From: Neocallimastix lanati (nom. inval.)
Lineage: Eukaryota > Neocallimastigomycota > Neocallimastigomycetes > Neocallimastigales > Neocallimastigaceae
Length of the DNA stretch: 62,000 nt
Direction of reading: 5' to 3'
NCBI GenBank assembly: GCA_016946835.1
Contig: JACVTC010000222.1
Coordinates: 1 to 62,000, forward strand
Shown here: piece after piece, positions 22,901 through 31,528 of the stretch
Layout: every line of letters begins with the position of its first letter
Position numbering within the stretch: the stretch's first letter is position 1
Translations under genes and position numbers: made by a program
Notes under the pieces: model-generated
Database searches by the model: none
Seen by the model: the letters and a program-made list of their open reading frames with translations, nothing else
What the model was told of the DNA's origin: nothing

Positions 22901-23929
22901 TGCGGAATCATCTATATCAGCATCAAAAAAAAGATCTCCGATATCTTTTATTATATCATCAATACTTTTATGTTTAGTATCCATTCTTGCCATATTCATA
23001 AAATTGAAGGTAAGGGGTGTGTTATCTGGGGGACTGTAAAATCTATTGTTTGTATCATCTACTTTTGCGATCTTATTTGTTAAAATATCGTATACAAGGT
23101 CCCATTTTTTGTCAGCATCTAGATTATAAGCGTCCTGAATACGATAATTATCATATATTAGGGGGTAACACTTATTGCCGTCTTTTGGATATTCTCTACA
23201 ACTTCCCATATCCTTAATATCTACTCTAATACCTACATCTAAATAATTACTACGCGTAAAAATAACTATTCTACCTTTTACTTTGTTAAGAGTTGGAATA
23301 GATGATTCAGTGTAATAAAAATCTTTATAAAGTTTTCCATTAGTATTAGGTACCTTTGTTTCATTTCGTACTGTATAATCTGCAAGTATAGAACCAATAA
23401 CACTATCTTCAACACCTTCTAAAAAATTTTCTTTCTTAAAATGTAAAATAATTGTTTCTGTTGGATGACTAATTAAAAAATTAACACATTCTTCTAATAC
23501 ATCAGTAACAAGAAGATAATCGTAAGTACCTTTATATCTATTTGTTACAGCAATAGAACCGTGAGAAATATATATATTTTTACCATCATAATTATCTGAT
23601 GCCATTCTCAAATCCAAATATCTAATTCCATGATCTAATTGTTCTCTAATATCTAAATTTTGAGTTTCCGCAAAATCAGCCAAAACTGTTCCATATAATG
23701 CAAATCCAGGACTAATGAAATAATCTACAAATCTATTAGTTGTTATTCTTGCTATATCAAAAGTGCCGCTATCATGAGTTCCAGGAATATTAATTTGATT
23801 GAGCTTTTTTGCTCCATCAATAAATTCCATCCAATGTGTGTCTATGTTATCTTCATTGTCTTCCGCATTAACATTAATAAATAATATTATAAAACAAGTA
23901 ATAAAAATAGTACTTAATAGATTTTTCAT
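20000..23929 (-). CDS. Secreted multidomain dockerin protein with PI-PLC-like catalytic domain, ricin-type trefoils and CBM18
   Basis: 1309 residues, uninterrupted, ATG start followed by a signal peptide (about 1-22, ending VNA). Residues 30-375 form a PI-PLC X-type TIM barrel with both catalytic-type histidines: PGTHDSGTFD (His52-Asp53) and ISHGS (His123). GIRYLDLR supplies the expected Arg. Such enzymes cleave phosphatidylinositol or related phosphodiesters. Ricin-like trefoils lie at about 430-540, 628-745, 1030-1165 and 1176-1305, with CL and QW/KW signatures. Dockerin/CBM10-like domains lie at about 545-583 and 586-623 (diverged) and 798-832 and 851-885 (nearly identical, CPFQDYPCC..NTNVVDTDD). 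Two hevein-type CBM18 domains with full Cys sets lie at 910-949 and 951-990, followed by a pure Thr tract (993-1013). Predicted to be exported and docked on scaffoldin, binding glycans or chitin. The domain calls are firm. The substrate and true catalytic activity are inferred, and no Y or C2 domain is present, so a bacterial/GPI-PLC-like class is likely. Confidence 0.93.
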   Translation of the reverse strand: MKNLLSTIFITCFIILFINVNAEDNEDNIDTHWMEFIDGAKKLNQINIPGTHDSGTFDIARITTNRFVDYFISPGFALYGTVLADFAETQNLDIREQLDHGIRYLDLRMASDNYDGKNIYISHGSIAVTNRYKGTYDYLLVTDVLEECVNFLISHPTETIILHFKKENFLEGVEDSVIGSILADYTVRNETKVPNTNGKLYKDFYYTESSIPTLNKVKGRIVIFTRSNYLDVGIRVDIKDMGSCREYPKDGNKCYPLIYDNYRIQDAYNLDADKKWDLVYDILTNKIAKVDDTNNRFYSPPDNTPLTFNFMNMARMDTKHKSIDDIIKDIGDLFFDADIDDSAYYVNVRLAKFINEKKDSIHNNWFILDYPTKDVIREIYQSNSGNESLRKEEINVPGSGAIFWSGAKYWITQIPIIGTAFDIVFKRSENTSKIYPCLQRKIDKSGHDIVKTDYRCVHNKLNQWYIESNNKYFNIVSVYDNKCLTYINDNLEINECDKKNIYNDFIINNKAICSRVDENKCLDSTFNIMPIPLESKIFENLTCSIKFAKHGYRCCSNQNTQVKYVDNLGNWGVENGKLCGIGYTRCSWNIFEYPCCSSVNPEVKEEDDKGLYGIEDGEWCGIGEPVYDTKIRIRNKKTKECLITNLYSDTNILLMGDCNHSKWSYENEQLVLDATGKCMFAMNSQNARMINCNDADHQINHHIHFKIVDNTYICIKNNVDPEDRCLNGSTLNFETNKDEFSEWYIESWNGKIVNSIDEIVRYNPNLDFGVFKPEPPKSTTIAVPTSTSTPESTNNKPCPFQDYPCCTNQNTNVVDTDDTGDWGLENDDWCHILSDITTATPIPTLSSEPECPFQDYPCCSDQNTNVVDTDDTGDWGTENGDWCHIVRGNTTARTTTTTATNIPTVTNYRCGSNFNNMKCDPGYCCSKKGYCGATMDYCGTGCQSEFGDCKCGPKNSNHVCPDNKCCSKKGYCGATNAYCGIGCQSEFGKCNMITTTTTTTTTTTTTTTTTTTTSRATTTNTSSPTSTKLVWIYNANLNECLCANTNIATGTKAYKPYIRACGNIEKFKWYFEPYPKGHLHSYLAPSECIYLEDVENGKIKVNTCEANKNFDFEYDLSTGSIKSPLSPQDCLGKGDRKKEESNADGGYLNPCIGSEDQVWQIWDMQPNTLFEAKTQDVWVYNPELNKCLISGNKLTNRPQIGNCANSDSSKWQIPESEDGFYKSLSTGWYLDVIDIDKGTIIMSDTRSPSSVIKHSKKKQAIISSLNSKKCLGLMSSTNKNEYRLTLNNCNNSQVDQKWEIRTTFPSTFK
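20893..20953 (-). repeat. Coding Thr microsatellite (GTA/GTT)n
   Basis: GTAGTAGTT trinucleotide-based repeat encoding an uninterrupted Thr run (residues about 993-1013) between the CBM18 pair and the C-terminal trefoils. It forms a probable O-glycosylated linker and is likely length-polymorphic. Confidence 0.85.
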
Positions 23930-24289
23930 GATTAAATATTATAAATAATATATTTTATTTATTTTTTATTAATTTAAAAAATAATCATTTTAAAATTAAA
24001 TTTCAATAAAAAATTATATAATACTGCAGTTCAGACATTATTAATTTATACACTATATAATAATTTGGGGGAGGATTCATTACCCCAATTTTTTCACATG
24101 ATATAAATGTGTGGCTTTGGTTATTTTGTTCTTCATAATATTATTTTATTGTATTATTTTGTTACTTCAATTTTTAAATAATTATTAAATGAATAATTAA
24201 ATAAATCATATAATGGTCAGATTTTATGATTTTTATTATTTTATTTAAATTTTATTAATAAAAAAATTATATAAAAATACAAAATTATT
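23930..24289. other. Upstream region of the dockerin gene
   Basis: AT-rich 5' flank of the minus-strand gene. A slightly GC-richer spot at 24063-24120 contains a weak hairpin (TTGGGG..CCCCAA) and ATGTGTGGC. No defined promoter motif can be asserted. Confidence 0.4.
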
Positions 24290-24610
24290 AAAAATATAAA
24301 TGTTATTAATAATAATTCCTTTATTTAAATGTTATTAAAAATATAAATGTTATTAAAAATAATTCCTTTATTTAAATGTTATTAAAAATATAAATGTTAT
24401 TAATAATAATTCCTTTATTTAAATGTTATTAAAAATATAAATGTTATTAAAAATAATTCCTTTATTTAAATGTTATTAAAAATATAAATGTTATTAATAA
24501 TAATTCCTTTATTTAAATGTTATTAAAAATATAAATGTTATTAATAATAATTCCTTTATTTAAATGTTATTAAAAATATAAATGTTATTAATAATAATTC
24601 TTTTAATTAA
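24290..24610. repeat. 47-bp tandem repeat, about 6-7 copies
   Basis: ATTCCTTTATTTAAATGTTATT recurs at 24315, 24362, 24409, 24456, 24503 and 24550, with a variant at 24597. Units carry either TTAATAATAATT or TTAAAAATAATT. The two types alternate in the left half, suggesting 94-bp dimers. Confidence 0.95.
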
Positions 24611-24842
24611 ATGTTATATATTCATATTCTACTATTTATTTTATTTTATTTTATTTAATATTTATTTTATTTTATTTTATTTTATTTTATTTAATTTTAT
24701 ATACTTGTACTTTTATATTATTACATTCAATATTTATTTTATTTAATTTTATTTTATTTTTTATTAATTTTATTTTATTTTATATTATTTTATTTTATAA
24801 ACTTAAATTATTATTTCTTTCTTTCTTTCTTTCTTTCTTTCT

Positions 24843-24885
<43 letters not shown>

Positions 24886-25035
24886 TACATTTATACATTT
24901 ATTTTTTACATATAATTTTATTAAAATTTTTAATGGTATTATAAAAAAATTTACAAGTCATTAAAAATAAATGGCGTATTTAAAATTTGTATTTTAAATA
25001 TTGGCAAAATGCCCCACATTCAATAATTTTATACA
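24611..25035. repeat. Dispersed repeat, copy 1 (TTTTA, CTTT and ATTT tracts plus conserved tail)
   Basis: Begins ATATTCATATTCTACTATTTATTTTATTTT and passes through TTTTA, CTTT and ATTT microsatellites. It ends in a tail (about 24905-25015) containing ACAAGTCATTAAAAATAAAT, TTTGTATTTTAAA and AAAATGCCCCACATTC. The same order occurs at 60880-61670, so this is one dispersed family. Confidence 0.85.
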
Positions 25036-25231
25036 TAGTGTTAGAATATTATTTAGTCTTATCCAATCATATTAAATATAAACTAAATTAAATTTATGAA
25101 TTATAATAAATATTTAAAAACATAATTATTTTTAAAGTGTTCTTTTATATAATATTTACTCATTGGAAGTATTAAAATGATTTAATTAACATATTTATTA
25201 CAATAAATAATAAAATATATTAATTATTAAA

Positions 25232-25894
25232 ATGGGTAAAAAATATAGTACAATTATAGTAATATATATATTTGTTTTTCTTTATATTAAAATTTGTAAA
25301 ACTTATGAAGTAAACGAAGTGTTAAGCAAAGAAGATGTATTAAAAATTACTGATGAATATTATATCAGTTTTTATTGTAAAAACGATACATGTGTAGCGG
25401 TTGATAAAATTTTTAATAATCCACTTGTGGAGATTCCCGATAAAAAAGGAAATATAATAACATATATTACTTATACTTGTACATATGATAATATTAAATC
25501 AGGTAAATGCCCCAAGGAAATATGTGGTTACGGTTCATGTACGTCTATTAAATGTACCACTGATTCACAATGTTTATCAAATAAATGTATCGATAATTTT
25601 TGTGTCTTTAATAAAGAAACCCCAATAGTACATTGTGACAATATTTATACTCCCGATACACTTTTTTCTAGTAGAAGTTCATATATGTATTGTGGTAAAC
25701 CATACTCTGAACCATGTGAAATAGATGATGAATGTTCTTCCAGAAAATGTTCTATAAATAAAACATGTAATTCTCAAACGCAAGGTCCTTCTGACAGTGA
25801 AGGAACTTCATTTATTTTAGGCATGTATTTCATTACATTTATTTTTATTGTTTCATTAATTCTTTGTTTTTGTTGGTGCTTCAAAAAAAAATAA
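25232..25894 (+). CDS. Small Cys-rich type I membrane protein, unrecognised function
   Basis: 220 residues with an ATG start, an N-terminal signal peptide or hydrophobic segment (about 7-24) and an ectodomain rich in Cys. The pattern CTTDSQCLSNKC..NFCV is echoed by CEIDDECSSRKCSINKTC. A hydrophilic stretch, one hydrophobic helix (about 193-214: FILGMYFITFIFIVS) and a short KKK tail follow, giving type I topology. The paired CxxDxxCxSxKC modules look like small disulfide-bonded repeats and there is no catalytic motif. It has the opposite orientation to the dockerin gene, about 1.3 kb away. A surface receptor, adhesin or structural wall protein are all possible. Function not assigned. Confidence 0.82.
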   Translation: MGKKYSTIIVIYIFVFLYIKICKTYEVNEVLSKEDVLKITDEYYISFYCKNDTCVAVDKIFNNPLVEIPDKKGNIITYITYTCTYDNIKSGKCPKEICGYGSCTSIKCTTDSQCLSNKCIDNFCVFNKETPIVHCDNIYTPDTLFSSRSSYMYCGKPYSEPCEIDDECSSRKCSINKTCNSQTQGPSDSEGTSFILGMYFITFIFIVSLILCFCWCFKKK

Positions 25895-26062
25895 AAAATT
25901 TGAAAATATATTAAACTTATTTTAATAATATATTGTATATTTATCATCATATCACAAATATGTTCAATTGGTTATGTATTAGTTAATTAATGTTGTTTTG
26001 GATTCAATTATAATCAAAACTAATATATAATAATGATGATAATAATAAAAAGGTTTAAATAT

Positions 26063-27325
26063 ATCAGTCTTTAAAATACGTTTGTCATACATATTAAAAT
26101 ATTATAATACATTTTTATTTTTTCTAATTATTAGTATTTATCATAAAGATAAAAAATGCAAAATTAATTTACAATCTTTATTAGATACACGAATTAATAA
26201 TTGGTGCCATTTTGAATAAAGGATATGTATCAATAGTACATTATTAAATAATACATTATAATAATTATTTCTCTTTTTCAACTTTTCTTATTAAAAGAAT
26301 TAATTGATTGAATTGTAGCAAAACTCATTTTTTATACGAGAATCCAGTAATGAATTATTTGAAAATTTTTATTAGAACAATATAGTACTCAAAGAAGAAA
26401 ATTCTTTCAATATAATAAAACTACTTATAAATTTTTAAATTTTTTTATTGAAAATTAATAATAATTATATTCATAGTTACATTAATTAATTTTTGATATT
26501 ATTGATTTAATAAATATTCAAATGTAGAAATACATTAATAATAATATAATGTATTATTTTATTTAATGAACTTTTCTTAATATATTTTATTTATGAACTT
26601 TTTAATTTTTTAAAATATAAATAAATTATAGTTCATTATTTTTATTAATATTTTTATTTAATAATATTTTAAATATATATTAATACTTGAATAAATTTAA
26701 TAAATTTATTAATTAAATGGAAAATTAAGTAAAGAAAAAGAGAGGATACATATTATAATAAAAATAGTATTTAATTAAAAAAAATAAATATATTAAAAAT
26801 ACATAGTATAAAATACTTTATCAAAATAAAATACTAGAAAATGAAATTTAAAAATTAAAACAATTAAAATATAGCATCATATATCAAAATTTTTTTTAAA
26901 AAAATTCATAAAGCTTTTTTAAAAGTTTAAAGTAAACCCTTAAAAAAAAAAAAAAAGTAAAAAATAGAATAAATATTATAATGTAAAATATTGTTGAAAA
27001 TACATAGTAAAAATAAAATTGTAAAATATTTTCACTTAATTGTTGAAAACAATAAATAAAAACTAAATATAAACTAAAACTAAAATAAAATGTTTGCTTA
27101 TGTTTGTATAACAATTTTTTCAATTTCTATTAATTTATTAAAATTTTAATAAAAATAAAATTTAATATAGAATTTATAAGTTTTTAATATTTTCTCTATA
27201 TGTTAGATAATTAGATATTAATTATTTATTTAGATTAGGTATAACTTTATTTAATATTTAATATGAAATATATAGATATTTGTTATTATTTTTAAATATA
27301 TATAATTATTTTAAATATTTAATTT
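26063..27325. repeat. Dispersed ~1-kb direct repeat, copy 1
   Basis: Matches 29539-30480 in the same orientation from CAGTCTTTAA through TATTTAATTT with scattered differences. It has about 300 extra bases (about 26357-26656) missing from copy 2. Contains the words GAATTGTAGCAAAACT, AAAATATAGCA and ATGTTTGCTTATGTTTGTA. No intact frame. The two copies enclose the copia and LINE debris and could be ends of a composite insertion or a dispersed element. Not recognised. Confidence 0.88.
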
Positions 27326-27553
27326 AATGATTTTTTACTTTATTTTATTGTGTACAATTTATGTATTAATTATACATTATATATATTTAAATAATAGTAA
27401 AAAAATATTTTGTGTGAATAAATGATAATAATTTTAGAAATTTATATTTAAATTTTTAGTTTTGAATAATTAGTTGATAACATAAATATAATTTTTCAAT
27501 TTAATTAATTTTTATTTAAAAAATTATGAATTAAAAAAAGTATCAAAAGTTAT
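27326..27553. other. AT-rich spacer
   Basis: AT-rich sequence between repeat copy 1 and the putative copia LTR, with no recognisable feature. Confidence 0.6.
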
Positions 27554-27799
27554 TGTGAAGAACAAACTTATAAACCTAAGACAAACACTATATTAAGAAA
27601 AACAATATAACGAAGTACTTTATGTTTATTAATAATTTTTATTATGAAGATATATTTTCTCTAAGAGATATTTTACATAAAATTTATTTCATATTTTTTT
27701 ATTTCCAAGTTAACATTATTTAATTTACTTATAGATTAATTATTGATTGATATAAATTAATAATATAAATAAATGTATGTAACGATTTTGTCTCTAACA
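27554..27799 (-). mobile_element. Putative Ty1/copia 3' LTR
   Basis: Downstream of the RNase H fragment on the minus strand, a short purine stretch (AAGGAA) is followed by TGTTAGAGACAAAATCG, the TGTTAG-type start common to copia LTRs. A matching CA end (TTCTTCACA) would put the other edge near 27554. The inner edge is reasonable. The outer edge is a guess because no second LTR is visible. Confidence 0.4.
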
Positions 27800-27856
27800 T
27801 TCCTTACAATTATAACTTAGTTTTTAAGGTTATAATTGATTTTTAAAAAATTTAAG

Positions 27857-28370
27857 TTAATAAATTTTCAAGTTCATTGGCTGGGTTAATAACGAATTTC
27901 TAAATTTATTCATGGAAGTTCCGTTTAGATATTTCGTAAAGCCATCTGTTAAATTGTTTTGAGATTTTACATATTTTAATTTTATTTTATTGTTCTTTAC
28001 TAATTCTCTTACATAGTGTAATCTTATGTCCATATGTTTTGTTCTTGGATTAATCGATTGGTTTTTTGTATTATAGATTGCGGCCTTATTGTCTATGTTG
28101 ACTTCAATACCACTAATGTTGGATTTTAGTTTCTTCAATAAGTTTATGGACCACATGCAATGTTTGCTACATTCGCTAAGACTATAGTATTCGGCCTCAG
28201 CTGTGAAAGTGGATACGCAATGCTGTAGTTTTGAGCACCAACTAATGGGTGAATATCCTATTGTAATTACGAATCCTGTAGTCGATCTTCTTGTTTTTGT
28301 GTCCCCAGCGTAGTCTGCATCTACGAAAGCTATATTTAATATTTTAGGATTATCTTTATTTATGTTTTCT
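27857..28370 (-). pseudogene. Ty1/copia RNase H fragment (3' end of pol)
   Basis: The minus-strand frame is open from about 28370 to a stop at 27857 and gives the copia RT/RNase H C-terminus: AFVDADYAGDTKTRRST (catalytic Asp region), GFVITIGYSPISWCSKLQ, STFTAEAEYYSL, then NIDNKAAIYNTKNQ, NPRTKHMDIRLHYVRE and the TDGFTK tail. The first ATG in the frame (28156) is internal, so this is no independent gene. An in-frame TAA near 28370 and loss of all upstream pol mark it as a truncated element. Other copia domains (integrase, RT core) are absent. Confidence 0.9.
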
Positions 28371-28399
28371 TATTTAACAAAAGATCTATAATTACAAGA

Positions 28400-29430
28400 A
28401 ACGATATTTCTATTAAAATTTACTTTTTTGTTTCTTATGACTATTATGGAACTTTTTTTTTTTTTATTTCAATTATCGACAAATAAGAGACTAATATTAT
28501 ATTATTATATTTTTTTCTAATACAAATAAAAAAAAAATTTTTTTTTATTTTCTTAGTCATTTTTTTCCTAAGAATCTGGCTATAAGATTACTACATATTA
28601 TAAATGCCTTGGTAGCTTCAAATAACTATTAAAAAAATTTGTAGAGTAGTGTTAATCTTCCAGATAATTTTGAATCCGCAAATAGATATGACTCTCAGAA
28701 TAAACTTGAAATTTCGTGCCTTACCACGTTGAATTTGCATGCTTTATGGAAATGTTATTGATATTTTGAGTGGAAATTAAAATAGAAATATTCATTTTTT
28801 CATACAAAATTTTGAGCGAATGGAATAATCAGAATACGATCAATAAACATATTTTCTAAGTTTGAAATAGCCAAATTTATCATTGTTATTGAAAATATAT
28901 AAAAGATCCATATACACTGTTTGAATATTTTTATATTAAGATATTGTTTTATTATATCTAACTTTGGAAAATTGACAAAGACATAAATTCATTTCTTCTA
29001 ATAAAAACTATTAAAATAATATTATCAGCAATTAAATTTTAAAAAAATTTTATTGCCTTTTCAATATGGACACAATATTTATCACAGTTATATAAAATAT
29101 TATCTATAAATAAATTAAATAAAGTTAGAGAAAGAAGACACAATTGACAAATTCAACAATGAATATCAAACTTGTTTAAAACATATCAATAAAAAAAAAA
29201 ATTATAAACTCTGGAAGTTAAATATTGATTCAAAGCGAAATTAAACCTTTTATCACGAATAAAAGAATAAAATTATTTAAGCTTAAAATAATAAAAATAA
29301 GTACTTAATTATAAATCTTTTTTAAACTACAGGAAGGCTATATATTTCAACTAATTATCCAATTTTCTTCATAGACAAATTGCTCTCATAGAATTATAGA
29401 AAATTAAAGAGTATAACATAATTCAATATT
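28400..29430 (-). pseudogene. Heavily decayed LINE reverse transcriptase
   Basis: Minus-strand frames, with many stops and shifts, recover LINE RT landmarks in order from high to low coordinates. These are a degraded AFLDFKK block with its Asp codon now a stop (about 29330), SLTLFNLFIDNIL (compare SPILFNLFINDI of the LINE at 11.2 kb) near 29100, and ADNIILIV in place of FADDIVL near 29020. Downstream sequence is too eroded to align by eye. Differences from the better LINE are mostly C-to-T and G-to-A. It lies between the copia fragment and repeat copy 2. Confidence 0.62.
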
Positions 29431-29538
29431 ACAAAATACATATTGTTCATAAATAATAAATATTTTCTCAAATTTATTTTTAGAAATATTTTCATTCTTT
29501 TGAAATATTTATTAAATATAAATATAAATATAAATATA

Positions 29539-30480
29539 ATCAGTCTTTAAGATACGTTTATCATACATAATAAAATATTGTGATACATTTTTATTTTTTC
29601 TAATTAATTAGTATTTATCATAAAGATAAAAAATACAATATTAATTTATAATTTTTATTAGATCATAAATTAATAATTGTCCCCGTTTTGATTAAAGGAT
29701 AGATATCAATAATATTTTATTAAAATAATACTTTATAATATTTATTTCTCTTTATCAATTTTTCTTATTAAAATATTAATTGATTGAATTGTAGCAAAAC
29801 TTAATTTTTATATACGAAAATCCAGTAATGAATTATATATATTTAATAATATTTTAAATATATATTAATATTTGAATAAATTTAATAGATTTATTAATTA
29901 AATAAAAAATTAAGTAAAGAAAAGAGAGGATATATATTATAATAAAAATATTATTTAATAAAAAAATAAATATTTAAAATACATTGTATAAAATACTTTA
30001 TATCAAAATAAATTACTAAAAATGAAATTTAAAAATTAAAACAATTAAAATATAGCAACATAAATCAAAACTTTTTTAAAAGTTTAACGTAAATCCTTAA
30101 TAAAATACATAGTATATATCAGAATAAATATTATATGGTAAAATATTGTTGAAAATACATAGTAAAAATAAAATTGTAAAATATTTACACTAAATTGTTG
30201 AAAAAATAAATAAAAAACTAAATATAAACTAAAACTAAAATAAAATGTTTGCTTATGTTTGTAAAACAATTTTTTCAATTTATATTAATTTATTAAAATT
30301 TTAATAAAAATAAAATTTAATATAGAATTTATAAGTTTTTAATATTTTCTCTATATGTTAAATAATTAGATATTAATTATTTATTTAGATTAGGTATACC
30401 TTTATTTAATATTTAATATGAATTATATAGATATTGGTTATTAGTTTTAAATATATATAATTATTTTAAATATTTAATTT
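29539..30480. repeat. Dispersed ~1-kb direct repeat, copy 2
   Basis: Second copy of the repeat at 26063-27325, lacking an internal ~300 bp. Its right end (TATTTAATTTTTT) is at about 30480, just where the truncated viral reading frame begins, so its insertion or associated rearrangement probably cut that gene. Confidence 0.88.
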
Positions 30481-30482
30481 TT

Positions 30483-30983
30483 TATAAACGAAATGATAAG
30501 CCGTCATCAAAGTCATTTTTTTTGATGAATTCAACTTTTCCATTTAGCGTTTCAGTGATTTCCTTTTCTAAGTTGGTATCGACATAGGTATAAAGCTTCG
30601 AAATCTTTTTATTTTCTTTGTTTTATTCTTCCTTTTCTTTACTCTTTTTATTTTCTTCTTCATTTTTTAGATTTATATCCTGATATATCATTTATGTTAG
30701 CTGGATAGCTTGATTCTCGGATAATTCTGTATCTTGTCGTTTTATTTTCTTTGAATAAATACTCGTGATATTGACAACTCATGCATTTAACAAAATCATT
30801 AATATCAATATTGGTGTATTTATTTCTAAATCTAAATTCTAATTCAAAATTAATATCTCCCGATTTATATAATTTATGATTTTTAAAGATACTTATTTGA
30901 TGATACATATTATCCAAAATAGTATCTAATGATAATTGCTTATCCAGTAATAAAAAATGACTACTAGAAATCACTGGATTCAT
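30483..30983 (-). pseudogene. NCLDV-like gene fragment, possible mRNA capping enzyme triphosphatase domain
   Basis: ATG at 30983, then 107 codons in one frame (30660-30983). After a shift near 30655 the coding signal continues (KLYTYVDTNLEKEI) to the edge of repeat copy 2 at 30482. FELEFRFRN near residues 46-54 has the ExExR form of the metal-binding strand of the RNA triphosphatase domain that starts large DNA virus capping enzymes. RYRIIRES fits a later strand. If correct, only about the first 165 codons remain and the guanylyltransferase and methyltransferase parts are gone. The assignment rests on one motif plus the neighbouring viral helicase. Confidence 0.4.
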
Positions 30984-31528
30984 CTTAAATAGTTATAATA
31001 ATATTATCGTGTAACTATTTTTTAATTTTTTGTATAATAGATACTATTTGAGTAGACTAAATTATTAATAAATAAAACCAACTTATTCTAATTAAAATTT
31101 GTATTACATATAATAAATTATGAATTTATCAATTTATAAATTCGAAATAACTAACATTTTATATATGATTTAGTTTTGTTTTTTAAAAAATAAAAATAAA
31201 AATAAAAATAAAATTTAATAAGTAAGTTAAAATTAAAAATAAACAAGATTTAAAATATTCAAAGTCAAATATAATATTTTCATCGAAGAAAATAGAATAT
31301 ACATATTATTAATTTTTTAATAAAATATTTAATTTAAAAACATATTTTATATTTTTTTTTAATTACAAAATTTGTTATAATATTTTAAAAATCTTTAATA
31401 TTATTAAACAATACTATTTTAAAATATTCCTGCCATTTTAAAAATTAAAATTTTATTAAATAAAACAAATGTTATAAATTTATTAGTCATTAATAAAATC
31501 GAAATTAGAGAATAAATTTCAATTTAAT

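Noticed and set aside
20058-23217. Several plus- and minus-strand ORFs inside the dockerin gene
   Set aside because: Shadows of the 1309-residue frame; repeats in them mirror the dockerin and CBM18 duplications.
26896-27123. 75-residue hydrophobic ORF (and its twin at 30084-30278)
   Set aside because: Both lie in the dispersed direct repeat, have a low-complexity F/Y/L composition and diverge without frame conservation.
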